Below are positions 16,907 to 25,603 of a stretch of 64,000 bases of DNA, one piece after another. The translations under genes were made by a program, and so were the position numbers. The notes beneath the pieces are model-generated. The model had not been told where the DNA came from. It saw only the letters and a list, made by a program, of their open reading frames with translations, and ran no database searches. Within the stretch, counting starts at the first letter, position 1. Each line of letters starts with the position of its first letter. The stretch comes from Prescottella equi (GTDB lineage Bacteria; Actinomycetota; Actinomycetes; Mycobacteriales; Mycobacteriaceae). Location: positions 186,001 to 250,000 of the forward strand of contig NZ_LWTX01000007.1 of assembly GCF_002094305.1 (NCBI RefSeq), read 5' to 3'.

Positions 16907-17231
16907 GAGAGCTCCTGATTTGGTAGGGGAGAGGATCTCTGTGTGGACTTTCGAGCTGTGTGAAGCAGATCACCTTTCCAGGTAATCTGATCGGCAACTG
17001 TAGGGCCTGGATCGGGAACTGGACACTCTTCAAGATCACGGTTTCATCACGATCATCGGGGCTAGTGAAACACTCCGAACTGGTCTACGATTCAACAAGT
17101 CTTCAGTGAGATCGACTGCGCCCCAACAACAGTTTTCGAGCCGGCACGTCGATCCCCCCGATTTGCACCCCGAGGATCACGAGCGCGATCACCGAAAGAG
17201 AGCACAAACTGACAGTCAAAGGTGATCAAAA
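16907..17231. other. Pilin/prepilin-peptidase divergent intergenic region
   Basis: 325 bp with no plausible gene, less GC-rich than its surroundings. It must hold the promoters for the Tad operon (leftward) and the peptidase (rightward). It contains a CRP/GlxR-like box (16959-16974), four GATCAC and two GTGATC hexamers, and a GTTTCA...TGAAAC inverted repeat (17041-17046 with 17066-17071). I could not fix -35/-10 pairs with confidence. Confidence 0.7.
16959..16974. promoter_or_regulatory. CRP/GlxR-like operator before the pilin gene
   Basis: TGTGAAGCAGATCACC matches the CRP consensus TGTGA-N6-TCACA at nine of ten fixed positions. Actinobacterial CRP homologues (M. tuberculosis Rv3676, corynebacterial GlxR) use the same motif. 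Its near edge is 53 nt upstream of the pilin ATG, so it could act on the Tad promoter. Confidence 0.6.
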
Positions 17232-18020
17232 GTGATCGTCGCAGCAGGCATCGGCGCCGCAGTCCTGGGTATCCTCGCCGGGGCATTCGCAAACAGTGCG
17301 ATCGACCGCGTGCGCCTGGAGACCGCGTGCGCCGAGTCGAAGGCGACCCCCACCAACTCAACCCCGCCGTCCCCCTCCCCTGCGTCCGCGGTAGCCGCCC
17401 GGATCGCGATGATCGACACCATCACGCGACGACACGACATCAGTGCCCGCCGCGTGCTCGTCGAACTCGCAACTGCCCTCCTGTTCGTCGCGATCACTCT
17501 CCGTCTCGCCGCTCTCGATCTTCTCCCGGCAGCACCGGCCTATCTCTGGTTCGCCGTCGTCGGGATCGCCCTCGCCGTCATCGACATCGATTGCAAACGG
17601 CTGCCGAACTTCCTCGTCGTACCGTCGTACCCGATCGTATTCGCCTGCCTGGCAGTGGGTTCCGTCGTCACGGGCGACTGGTCGGCCCTGCTGCGCGCCG
17701 CGATCGGTGCCGCCGTCCTGTTCGGGTTCTACTTCGTACTCGCCCTGATCTATCCGGCCGGCATGGGGTTCGGCGACGTCAAACTTGCCGGCGTCATCGG
17801 CGCCGTCCTCGCCTACCTGTCGTACGGCACACTGCTCGTCGGGGCGTTTCTCGCGTTCCTGGTGGCCGCACTCGTCGGCCTGATCATCCTGGTCACCCGT
17901 CGCGGACGAATCGGGACCACGATTCCCTTCGGGCCGTACATGATTGCGGCGGCCGTCGTTGCGATCCTGGCGGCCGATCCGCTGGCGCGCGCGTATCTGG
18001 ACTGGGCCGCCGCGGCCTGA
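17232..18020 (+). CDS. Prepilin peptidase (type IV, A24 family)
   Basis: 262 aa, GTG start. An integral membrane aspartic protease: the two catalytic aspartates are in IDIDCKRLPN (~residue 119) and GMGFGDVKLAG (~residue 180), within seven or so membrane helices. The N-terminus keeps the GILAGAFANSAIDRVR helix but lacks the cytoplasmic zinc-cysteine methylase domain of PilD, replaced by a Pro/Ser-rich stretch of about 20 residues. It is divergent from the pilin gene and should cleave the Flp and TadE leaders. Confidence 0.9.
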   Translation: MIVAAGIGAAVLGILAGAFANSAIDRVRLETACAESKATPTNSTPPSPSPASAVAARIAMIDTITRRHDISARRVLVELATALLFVAITLRLAALDLLPAAPAYLWFAVVGIALAVIDIDCKRLPNFLVVPSYPIVFACLAVGSVVTGDWSALLRAAIGAAVLFGFYFVLALIYPAGMGFGDVKLAGVIGAVLAYLSYGTLLVGAFLAFLVAALVGLIILVTRRGRIGTTIPFGPYMIAAAVVAILAADPLARAYLDWAAAA

Positions 18021-18026
18021 CCGGAT

Positions 18027-18863
18027 TCAGTCGAGCAGGATCGTCGCGAACGTCGCAACCTGGGTGAAGCCCACCGTCGCGTACGTGCGACGCGCACGCT
18101 CGTTGTAGGCGTTGACGTAGAGGCTGGGAACTCGGCCGCGCGCGGCCACGGCGGCCGCCACTGCCGCGGTGCCTGCCGCACCGATCCCCTCGCCGCGGCG
18201 TGCCGGGTCCACCCACACCCCCTGGATCTGCCCCACCGAGGCGGACATCGAACCAACCTCCGCCTTGTACACCACCTCGCCGTTCTCGAACCGGGCCCAC
18301 GCGCGGCCGGAGGCGATCAGGTTCGCGACCCGACGCCGGTAGTTGCGCCCACCGTCGTTGGCCCGTGGATCGATGCCCACCTCCTCGATGAACATCGCAA
18401 TCGCGGCAGGCAAGTACGACTCGAGCTCGTCCATGCGCACCTGGCGCACCCGTGGATCGGGGCGCACCGCCGAGTCCCCGTGCAGCACGAGCAGTGGCTG
18501 ATCCGAACGGATCTCACGCGCCGCACCCCATTCGGATTCGAGCATCTCCCACAGCGGCAGCGCCAGCGACGCCCGCCCGACGATCGACGAGCACATGCGC
18601 GGGAACCGGGTGGCCCGGTCGGCGAACGACCTCAGGTCGTCGGTGTCTCCGAGCAGCGGCACCAGGTTGGCTCCCGCGAAACACAACGACTCGGTGGGTC
18701 CGCCGCGGCTCCACATCTCCCCCTGGAGTGCCCGCGGATCGAGTCCGGACTGCTGCACCCGCGCCGCGACCATGCAGGCCGCGACGGGGTCGGCTTCGAG
18801 GACACGCAACACCTGGGCGGTGTCCCGACCGCCCAGCTGTCTCGCTCCGAGAAGCTTGAGCAC
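18027..18863 (-). CDS. GNAT-family N-acetyltransferase with DUF4081 (Rv2867c-like)
   Basis: 278 aa. GTG 18863 is preferred because AAGGGGG lies ~7 nt ahead; ATG 18899 and the frame to 18944 are longer options without a good ribosome-binding site. The N-terminal half fits the DUF4081 partner domain (LCFAGANLVPLLGD). The C-terminal half is a GNAT fold with acetyl-CoA motif VWVDPARRGEGIGAAGTAAV and SLYVNAYNERARRTYATVGF. The target is unknown. The order GNAT-ispG-rip1-dxr is the same as in mycobacteria. Confidence 0.85.
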   Translation of the reverse strand: MLKLLGARQLGGRDTAQVLRVLEADPVAACMVAARVQQSGLDPRALQGEMWSRGGPTESLCFAGANLVPLLGDTDDLRSFADRATRFPRMCSSIVGRASLALPLWEMLESEWGAAREIRSDQPLLVLHGDSAVRPDPRVRQVRMDELESYLPAAIAMFIEEVGIDPRANDGGRNYRRRVANLIASGRAWARFENGEVVYKAEVGSMSASVGQIQGVWVDPARRGEGIGAAGTAAVAAAVAARGRVPSLYVNAYNERARRTYATVGFTQVATFATILLD

Positions 18864-18977
18864 TGACGCACCCCCTTGTGCAGTGGGACCGCTCGGCATG
18901 AGAACTGTCAGCGTGGAACTGTCAGTGCCGGATCTGGAACCCACATTGCCATGAACATGCGCCGGGGCGGAAGGATT

Positions 18978-20141
18978 TCAGCCGACGGTGACCACCGGCG
19001 CGCCGCCGGCCTCCCCGCCTTCCATCTCCTCCGCGATCCGCATCGCTTCCTCGATCAGCGTCTCGACGATCTGTGCCTCGGGGACGGTCTTGATGACCTT
19101 GCCCTTGACGAAGATCTGGCCCTTGCCGTTGCCGGACGCGACACCCAGATCCGCCTCGCGGGCCTCGCCGGGACCGTTGACGACACAACCCATGACGGCG
19201 ACGCGGAGCGGGACCTCCATGCCCTCGAGCCCGGCGGTGACCTCGTTCGCCAGCGTGTAGACGTCGACCTGGGCACGCCCGCACGACGGGCACGAGACGA
19301 TCTCGAGCTTGCGCGGGCGCAGGTTCAGCGACTGCAGGATCTGCGTGCCGACCTTGATCTCCTCTGCCGGCGGCGCCGACAGCGACACCCGAATCGTGTC
19401 GCCGATGCCCTCCGAGAGCAGCGACCCGAACGCGACCGCCGACTTGATCGTGCCCTGGAACGCCGGGCCGGCCTCGGTCACACCGAGGTGCAGCGGGTAG
19501 TCGCACTGCGCGGCCAGCTGGCGGTAGGCCTCCACCATGATCACCGGGTCGTTGTGCTTGACCGAGATCTTGATGTCGCCGAAGCCGTGCTCCTCGAACA
19601 GGCTCGCCTCCCACAACGCCGATTCGACGAGCGCCTCCGGGGTGGCCTTGCCGTACTTCTGCATCAACCGAGGATCGAGCGAGCCGGCGTTGACGCCGAT
19701 GCGGATCGGGATGCCCGCGTCGCCGGCCGCCTTCGCGACCTCCTTGACGCGTCCGTCGAACTCCTTGATGTTGCCCGGGTTGACACGGACAGCAGCGCAG
19801 CCCGCGTCGATCGCCGCGAAGATGTACCGCGGCTGGAAGTGGATGTCCGCGATGACCGGGATCTGGCTCTTCTTCGCGATCGCCGCGAGCGCGTCGGCGT
19901 CTTCCTGGCGCGGGCACGCGACGCGGACGATGTCGCAACCCGACGCCGTGAGCTCGGCGATCTGCTGCAACGTCGCATTGATGTCGTGGGTCTTGGTGGT
20001 GCACATCGACTGCACCGACACGGGGTGGTCGCTGCCGACCCCCACGTTGCCCACCATGAGCTGGCGGGTCTTGCGTCGCGGTGCGAGGACCGGAATATCG
20101 CTGGGAGCTCCGGGCATGCCCAAACCGACGGGGCTGGTCAC
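18978..20141 (-). CDS. ispG: 4-hydroxy-3-methylbut-2-enyl diphosphate synthase
   Basis: 387 aa from GTG 20141 ([11 protein letters not shown]), preceded by GAAGG; the frame to 20171 adds 10 unlikely residues. A TIM barrel with the conserved [18 protein letters not shown], then a [4Fe-4S] domain with cysteines in SCPSCGRAQ and [11 protein letters not shown]. It converts MEcPP to HMBPP, the penultimate step of the MEP isoprenoid pathway. dxr, the first committed step, lies two genes upstream. Confidence 0.97.
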   Translation of the reverse strand: MTSPVGLGMPGAPSDIPVLAPRRKTRQLMVGNVGVGSDHPVSVQSMCTTKTHDINATLQQIAELTASGCDIVRVACPRQEDADALAAIAKKSQIPVIADIHFQPRYIFAAIDAGCAAVRVNPGNIKEFDGRVKEVAKAAGDAGIPIRIGVNAGSLDPRLMQKYGKATPEALVESALWEASLFEEHGFGDIKISVKHNDPVIMVEAYRQLAAQCDYPLHLGVTEAGPAFQGTIKSAVAFGSLLSEGIGDTIRVSLSAPPAEEIKVGTQILQSLNLRPRKLEIVSCPSCGRAQVDVYTLANEVTAGLEGMEVPLRVAVMGCVVNGPGEAREADLGVASGNGKGQIFVKGKVIKTVPEAQIVETLIEEAMRIAEEMEGGEAGGAPVVTVG

Positions 20142-20202
20142 GTTTCGCCTTCTTTCGTTGGTACGGGGCAAGTCTATCGTTCGGACATATCCGAACGCCG
20201 GG

Positions 20203-21435
20203 TCACGGGAACAGCTGGATCGGGTTGACGATGTCGGCGGTCAGCGTCAACAGCATGTATGCGCCGCCGATCACCACGACGACGTAGGTGATCGGCATGA
20301 GCTTCATGTAGTCGACGGGCCCGCCGGCCGCGAGGCCGCGCATCTTCCGGATCGAGTTGCGGATCTTCTCGTAGATCGTCACCGCGATGTGCCCGCCGTC
20401 GAGCGGAAGCAGCGGAAGCAGGTTGAACACGCCCAGGAAGAAGTTCAGGCTCGCGAGCAGCCCGACGAACACCTCCCACAACCCGCGTTCGGCGACCTGA
20501 CCGCCGATGACGGACGCCCCGACCACGCTGATAGGGGTGTCGATGTCGCGCTCGCCGCCGGTCACGGCGGTCCACAGGTCTGCCACCTTGGACGGCAACT
20601 GCGTCAGCGCGTGCACCGTCTGCACGAAGAGGTCACCGGTGTACTCGACCGACGCGGGCACGGCCCCCAGCAGCGAGTACTTCACGATCCCGGGCGGCGC
20701 CTGGATGCCGATCGCGCCCACCTCGCGGGAGACCGGAGGCCTGGGATTCTCGGTGGTCGACGCCGGATCGTTGACGTACCGCTGGACCTGTTGGATCGGG
20801 ACCGCGATCGTGAGGGTCTGCCCGTCGCGCTCGACGGTGAAGTCCGCGGTGCCGCTCAGCGGCTGGGTCTTGCGGACCAGGTCGGTGAACGTCGGGGTGG
20901 ACTCGCCGTTCACCGCGGTGATCACGTCGCCGGCCCGGATCCCCGCCAGCGCGGCCGGGCCGTCACCCTCGCACTTCGCCAGTTCGTAGCTGCCGTCTTC
21001 TCCGGCCTGTGTCGGCGATACACAGACGGTGTTCCCGACCACTGCACGGTTGTCGGAGCTGGGCAGACCCCACCCCACGGCGAGCACGATGATCAACACG
21101 AACCCGAGCAGGAAGTTCATCGCGATGCCGCCCGACATCACGACGATCCGCTTCCACGCCTTCTGCTTGTACATCGCGCGGTCGACCTCGTCGGGCGCGA
21201 GTTCGTCCACGGCCGTCATCCCGGCGATGTCGCAGAAACCACCGGCCGGGATCGCCTTGAGTCCGTACTCGGTCTCGCCGCGACGGAACGAGAAGATCTT
21301 GGGGCCGAAGCCGATGTAGTAGCGCCGGACCTTCATGCCGAGTGCCTTGGCGGTCCACATGTGCCCGGCCTCGTGCAGCGCGATGGAGGCGCCGATACCG
21401 AGGGCGAAGAGCAGCACTCCGATAGCGAAGACCAT
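20203..21435 (-). CDS. rip1: Site-2 intramembrane protease Rip1 (RseP family)
   Basis: 410 aa. The zinc motif HEAGH (H21, E22, H25) is in the first helix; the third ligand region is [12 protein letters not shown] near residue 355. A PDZ domain lies between ([14 protein letters not shown], ~170-260). About four membrane segments. Rip1 cuts anti-sigma factors within the membrane to release sigma factors and so controls envelope and lipid responses. It sits between dxr and ispG with 6- and 61-nt gaps. Confidence 0.94.
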   Translation of the reverse strand: MVFAIGVLLFALGIGASIALHEAGHMWTAKALGMKVRRYYIGFGPKIFSFRRGETEYGLKAIPAGGFCDIAGMTAVDELAPDEVDRAMYKQKAWKRIVVMSGGIAMNFLLGFVLIIVLAVGWGLPSSDNRAVVGNTVCVSPTQAGEDGSYELAKCEGDGPAALAGIRAGDVITAVNGESTPTFTDLVRKTQPLSGTADFTVERDGQTLTIAVPIQQVQRYVNDPASTTENPRPPVSREVGAIGIQAPPGIVKYSLLGAVPASVEYTGDLFVQTVHALTQLPSKVADLWTAVTGGERDIDTPISVVGASVIGGQVAERGLWEVFVGLLASLNFFLGVFNLLPLLPLDGGHIAVTIYEKIRNSIRKMRGLAAGGPVDYMKLMPITYVVVVIGGAYMLLTLTADIVNPIQLFP

Positions 21436-21441
21436 GCGGTT

Positions 21442-22599
21442 CTAGCCCTCCTGCTTCACGAACTCGCGCGCGCGAGCCCGGGCCCACCCGTCGGCGGCCA
21501 GTACGTCGTCCACGGTAGCGGGCGGCGCGGCCCATTCGCCGCCTGCCGCGAGGACGCGCTCGACGGTCTCGACGATCGCCGGGAACCTCAGGGTGCCGTC
21601 GAGGAACGCCTCGGCGGCGATCTCGTTGGCGGCGTTGTAGACCGCGGTCATACACCCGCCTGCCGTACCGGCGTGCCGGGCCAGATCGATCGCCGGGAAG
21701 ACCGCGGAGTCCACCGGTTCGAACGTCCACGTCGAGGCGGTCCGGAAGTCGCACGGCGCCGCAGCACCGGGGACCCGGTCCGGCCAGCCGAGTGCCAGCG
21801 CGATCGGCAGTTTCATGTCCGGCGGGCTCGCCTGCGCGAGCGTCGACCCGTCCGTGAACGTCACCATGGAGTGGACGATCGACTGCGGATGCACCGTGAC
21901 GTCGATGCGGTCGTAGCCGATCCCGAACAGCAGGTGGGTCTCGATCAGCTCGAGCCCCTTGTTCACCAGTGACGCCGAGTTGAGCGTGTTCATCGGGCCC
22001 ATCGACCACGTCGGGTGCGCCCCTGCCTGCTCGGGGGTGACGTCCTCGAGCGCCGCCGCGGTCCAGCCCCGGAACGGGCCACCCGACGCGGTGAGGATCA
22101 ACCGGTCCACCTCCTCGGCGCGACCGCCCCGCAGACACTGGGCGAGCGCGGAGTGCTCCGAGTCGACGGGAACGATCTGTCCGGGCGCGGCTGCCGCCGT
22201 CACGAGCGGACCGCCCGCGACGAGCGACTCCTTGTTAGCGAGGGCCAGGCGTGCGCCCGACTCCAGTGCCGCGAGCGTCGGCTCGAGGCCGAGCGACCCG
22301 ACGAGCGCATTGAGCACGACGTCCGCCTCGGTGGTGCGGACCAGCTCGGTCACCGCGTCCGGGCCCGACAGCACGCCGGGCACGTCCAACCGGGCTGCCG
22401 CCGCGGGATCCGCCACCGCCACTCGCGTCACACCGGTGTCGGCGATCTGGCGGGCGAGCAGGTCGATGTTCCCACCGCCGGCCGCGAGTCCCACCACCTC
22501 GAACTTGTCAGGGTTGGCGGCGATGACCTCGAGGGCCTGGGTGCCGATGGAACCGGTGCTGCCGAGCAGCAGTACACGAGTCGGTTGGGTGTCAGCCAC
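21442..22599 (-). CDS. dxr: 1-deoxy-D-xylulose 5-phosphate reductoisomerase
   Basis: 385 aa from GTG 22599 ([19 protein letters not shown]); the open frame extends to 22716 without homology. NADPH-binding [16 protein letters not shown] at the N-terminus; catalytic and metal region [24 protein letters not shown] and the flexible-loop [21 protein letters not shown]. It makes MEP from DXP. It ends 6 nt before rip1, so the two are probably co-transcribed. Confidence 0.97.
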   Translation of the reverse strand: MADTQPTRVLLLGSTGSIGTQALEVIAANPDKFEVVGLAAGGGNIDLLARQIADTGVTRVAVADPAAAARLDVPGVLSGPDAVTELVRTTEADVVLNALVGSLGLEPTLAALESGARLALANKESLVAGGPLVTAAAAPGQIVPVDSEHSALAQCLRGGRAEEVDRLILTASGGPFRGWTAAALEDVTPEQAGAHPTWSMGPMNTLNSASLVNKGLELIETHLLFGIGYDRIDVTVHPQSIVHSMVTFTDGSTLAQASPPDMKLPIALALGWPDRVPGAAAPCDFRTASTWTFEPVDSAVFPAIDLARHAGTAGGCMTAVYNAANEIAAEAFLDGTLRFPAIVETVERVLAAGGEWAAPPATVDDVLAADGWARARAREFVKQEG

Positions 22600-22693
22600 G
22601 GATCCATTGTTCCTGACCGAAGCTGAGAGAAGCACACAGGATTGCACTTCGTACCGCCGACCGTATTCGCGACACCGCCGGGACCCAGGTTCG

Positions 22694-22710
22694 TACGACG
22701 CGCGGTCGTA
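22694..22710. promoter_or_regulatory. Inverted repeat upstream of DUF2631 and dxr
   Basis: TACGAC-GCGCG-GTCGTA, 6-bp arms with a 5-nt centre, in the divergent promoter region between dxr and the DUF2631 gene. It could be an operator for either; no known regulator motif fits. Confidence 0.3.
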
Positions 22711-22760
22711 TGCCACGATAAGCGGCGATAGCGCATTCGTAAGATCAGGAGGATCGAGCC

Positions 22761-23030
22761 GTGGTCGGTACCCAGTTGGACCCCACTTCCAACGACCCCG
22801 TCGTCGCCGCGCACGTCGACACCGCCGAGGTTCCCTCGGCCGCTTGGGGATGGAGTGGCGAGGCCCCGCGACTGTTCCGTTTCGCCGGCTGGTTCTTCGC
22901 CGCGTTCCTGCTGCTGATGATGATCGGCAACCACCACGGCAAGGTCGAGGACCTGTTCCTCATCGGCTTCGCCGGTGCCATCGTCTTCGTTCTGGTTCGC
23001 GACATCATCCTGCGGCGCAAGCCGCGGTAG
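22761..23030 (+). CDS. DUF2631 small membrane protein
   Basis: 89 aa, GTG start with AGGAGG 8 nt ahead. Two membrane helices ([16 protein letters not shown] and [20 protein letters not shown]) separated by NHHGKVED, a layout conserved in the DUF2631 family of mycolate actinomycetes. Function unknown. It is alone on this strand between the dxr and rlmN operons and is followed by a strong terminator. Confidence 0.85.
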   Translation: MVGTQLDPTSNDPVVAAHVDTAEVPSAAWGWSGEAPRLFRFAGWFFAAFLLLMMIGNHHGKVEDLFLIGFAGAIVFVLVRDIILRRKPR

Positions 23031-23048
23031 TCGAACACCGCAGAGACA

Positions 23049-23090
23049 ACGTCGAAGGCCCGCACTCCTCGGAGTGCGGGCCTTCGACGT
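23049..23090. terminator. Bidirectional terminator, 20-bp arms
   Basis: A perfect inverted repeat, 23049-23068 with 23071-23090, 2-nt centre (so a real loop of at least 4 nt). It lies between the convergent DUF2631 and rlmN genes. GC-rich with no long T-run, as is common in actinobacteria. Confidence 0.8.
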
Positions 23091-23098
23091 CTACGAGG

Positions 23099-24208
23099 TC
23101 AGTTCTCGGCGGCCAGCTGCCCACACGCCGCGGCGATCTCCTGCCCGCGGGTGTCGCGGACGGTGCACGAGACGCCCTGCGCCTGCACCCGCCGGACGAA
23201 CTCACGCTCGACCGGTTTGGGGCTGGCGTCCCACTTGCTACCCGGTGTGGGGTTGAGCGGGATGAGATTGACGTGCACCAGCGGGCCGAGCGCCTTGTGC
23301 AGCTTCTTCCCGAGCATGTCGGCGCGCCACGGCTGGTCGTTGACGTCGCGGATGAGCGCGTACTCGATCGACACGCGGCGACCCGACTTGTCGGCGTAGT
23401 AGCGGGCCGCGTCCAGGACCTCGGCGACCGACCAGCGGTTGTTGACCGGGACCAGGGTGTCGCGCAGTTCGTCGTCGGGCGTGTGCAGCGACACCGCCAG
23501 CCGCACCGACATCTCCTCGTCGGCGAGCTTGCGGATCGCGGGCGCGAGCCCCACGGTGGAGACCGTCACCGCACGCTGCGAGATACCCAGACCGTCGGGG
23601 GACGGCGACGTGATCCGCCGCACCGCGGCGACCACCCGCTTGTAGTTGGCGAGCGGCTCCCCCATCCCCATGAACACGATGTTCGACAGCCGCCCGGGAC
23701 CGCCCTCGACCTCGCCGTCCCGCAAGGCCGCAGCGGCGGCACGCACCTGGTCGACGATCTCGGCGGTCGAGAGGTTGCGGTCCAGACCGCCCTGACCGGT
23801 GGCGCAGAACGGGCACGCCATACCGCAGCCGGCCTGGCTGGAGATGCACAGCGTGGCCCGATCCGGGTAACGCATGAGCACGCTCTCGAGCAGCGTGCCG
23901 TCGTTCGCCTTCCACAGCGTCTTTCGCGTCTGTCCGGCATCGCACGCGACGTGCTTGACGACGTCGAGCAGCCGCGGGAACAGCGCGGCGCCGACCTTCT
24001 CGCGCATGCCGGCGGGCAGATCCGTCATCTTGTCGGCGTCAGCCTCGAGCCTGCCGTAGTACTGCCGGGCCAGCTGATCCGCTCGGAAACCGGGCAGGCC
24101 CAGCTCCTTGACGGCCTCCTTGCGCTCGTCGGCGTCGAGGTCGGCGAGATGGCGCGGCGGCATTCCGCGTCGCGGCGCGTTGAAGACGAGGGGGAGGGAG
24201 ACAGTCAT
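23099..24208 (-). CDS. rlmN: 23S rRNA (A2503)-C2/tRNA (A37)-C2 methyltransferase
   Basis: 369 aa from ATG 24208. Radical-SAM cluster motif CGMACPFC (CxxxCxxC) after [11 protein letters not shown] contact [12 protein letters not shown]; methyl-carrier cysteine near the C-terminus in [11 protein letters not shown]. It methylates A2503 of 23S rRNA and A37 of some tRNAs. The open frame to 24289 is only non-coding extension. A LapA-like gene diverges upstream. Confidence 0.97.
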   Translation of the reverse strand: MTVSLPLVFNAPRRGMPPRHLADLDADERKEAVKELGLPGFRADQLARQYYGRLEADADKMTDLPAGMREKVGAALFPRLLDVVKHVACDAGQTRKTLWKANDGTLLESVLMRYPDRATLCISSQAGCGMACPFCATGQGGLDRNLSTAEIVDQVRAAAAALRDGEVEGGPGRLSNIVFMGMGEPLANYKRVVAAVRRITSPSPDGLGISQRAVTVSTVGLAPAIRKLADEEMSVRLAVSLHTPDDELRDTLVPVNNRWSVAEVLDAARYYADKSGRRVSIEYALIRDVNDQPWRADMLGKKLHKALGPLVHVNLIPLNPTPGSKWDASPKPVEREFVRRVQAQGVSCTVRDTRGQEIAAACGQLAAEN

Positions 24209-24287
24209 AGTGCTTCCATTCTCCCACTGCCCGGCCGGGGTGTCCGATGCGCGTGCGAAACACCACACCGTGGGTGATGATCGACAC

Positions 24288-24686
24288 ATGGCCGAGAACC
24301 GACGCGAGGAACCCGAGGACGTCCCGGCGGCACCGATGGAGCCGCTCCCGGGCGGTCCCGTGCACGGCCGTCACGAAGGGGCCGGCGGACTGACCCCGCA
24401 CGACCGGCACAAGCTCGGCCGCACCCGGGCGGCGACCACCTGGACCGGGCTGGTCGTGGGCATCGTGGTCGCGATCCTGCTGTTGATCTTCATCCTGCAG
24501 AATCTCGACTCGGTGACCTTCGAACTGTTCGCGTGGGAGTTCAGCCTGCCGGCCGGCATCAGCCTGCTCCTGGCGGCCATCGCGGGTGCGCTCATCATGG
24601 CGCTCGCCGGTGGCGTGCGGATCATCCAGATCCGCCGCGTCGCCAAACGCGCCGGCTCCGTGACCGACGACACCTCACCGCAGTAG
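24288..24686 (+). CDS. LapA-domain (DUF1049) membrane protein
   Basis: 132 aa from ATG 24288. A polar, acidic and proline-rich N-terminus (~50 aa), then two membrane helices ([19 protein letters not shown] and [19 protein letters not shown]) joined by [18 protein letters not shown]. The N-x-x-V-F/W pattern after the first helix is the LapA signature. It ends in a basic tail (RRVAKRAG). Its role is not known in actinobacteria. Confidence 0.8.
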   Translation: MAENRREEPEDVPAAPMEPLPGGPVHGRHEGAGGLTPHDRHKLGRTRAATTWTGLVVGIVVAILLLIFILQNLDSVTFELFAWEFSLPAGISLLLAAIAGALIMALAGGVRIIQIRRVAKRAGSVTDDTSPQ

Positions 24687-24757
24687 CCCGCGCTCCCCCG
24701 TCCGGGGCACGATGGAAGTCACGACAGGAGTACGCCTTCCGGACGAGGAGCTGCCCC

Positions 24758-25600
24758 GTGACGACACACATGCACCGGCCCGCCCGCGCGACGATCCGCG
24801 CCGATCTGGCCCGCTCCTGGTTGCTCACCGCAGCCACCCGGGCGGACGCCTTTCCTCGCCCCGCCGCGGTCGACGCGCTGATCCTCGACCTCGAGGACGC
24901 CGTCGCTCCCGCCGACAAGCCTGCCGCCCGTAAGTCCGTCGTGGACTGGCTGGGCGACGGTCGCGAAGCGTGGGTCCGGATCAACGACGCGACGACGCCT
25001 CACTGGGGAGAGGACCTCGACGCCGTGGCCGGGCTGCCCGGCCTGTCCGGCGTGATGCTCGCCAAGACCGAGAGCGGTGGTCAGGTCGAAGCCACCCGCG
25101 AACGACTACCGGACGGAACCCGGATCATCACGCTCATCGAGTCCGCGGTGGGCCTCGAGGCGGCGCCCGAGATCGCCCGCGCCGAGGGAACCTTCCGCCT
25201 CGCGTTCGGCAGCGGCGACTTCCGGCGCGACACCGGTATGAGCGACGACGTGCTCGCGATGGCGTATCCCCGTTCCCGGCTCGTCATCGCCAGCCGCGCG
25301 GCACGACTGCCCGGCGGGCCCATCGACGGGCCGACCGTGTCGGCGAACGACACCATCCTGCAGCGCGACTGCCAGGCCACGGTGTCACTCGGGCTGACCG
25401 GCAAGCTCTGCCTGCACCCGGATCAGGCGCCGGCGGTCAATCGCGCGCTGAGCCCCGACGCCCACGACATTGCGTGGGCCCGGGAGGTCATTGCCGAACT
25501 GGGCACCGACGGCGAGCGCGTGCGTGACGGCAGCGATCTGCCCCGGCTGGCCAAGGCCAAGAAGCTCACCCACCTGGCCGGTGAGTTCGGCCTCGTCTGA
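24758..25600 (+). CDS. HpcH/HpaI-type aldolase, CitE-like CoA ester lyase
   Basis: 280 aa from GTG 24758 with GAGGAG 7 nt ahead. TIM-barrel motifs of the CitE branch: SWLLTAATRADAFPRPAAVD, ALILDLEDAV (Mg-binding acids), LIESAVGLEAAPEIARAEG, FGSGDFRRDTG and LCLHPDQAPAVNRAL. Such proteins cleave or make beta-hydroxyacyl-CoA esters; a free-standing CitE has no citrate lyase partners. The exact ester is unknown. It ends 3 nt from the convergent lipase gene. Confidence 0.85.
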   Translation: MTTHMHRPARATIRADLARSWLLTAATRADAFPRPAAVDALILDLEDAVAPADKPAARKSVVDWLGDGREAWVRINDATTPHWGEDLDAVAGLPGLSGVMLAKTESGGQVEATRERLPDGTRIITLIESAVGLEAAPEIARAEGTFRLAFGSGDFRRDTGMSDDVLAMAYPRSRLVIASRAARLPGGPIDGPTVSANDTILQRDCQATVSLGLTGKLCLHPDQAPAVNRALSPDAHDIAWAREVIAELGTDGERVRDGSDLPRLAKAKKLTHLAGEFGLV

Positions 25601-25603
25601 CCG

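Noticed and set aside
17041-17071. GTTTCA...TGAAAC inverted repeat in the pilin gap
   Set aside because: Only 6-bp arms with a 19-nt spacer; mentioned in the gap entry but too weak for a site of its own.
9140-18020. The pilus locus as a type II secretion or competence system
   Set aside because: The Flp signature GxxxxEY, TadE/TadG, CpaE and paired TadB/TadC are specific to Tad. The dprA-comM genes further on are a separate, conserved housekeeping operon.
19537-21972. 811-codon open frame antisense to ispG, rip1 and dxr
   Set aside because: A shadow of three conserved genes; its residues follow from their codon bias.
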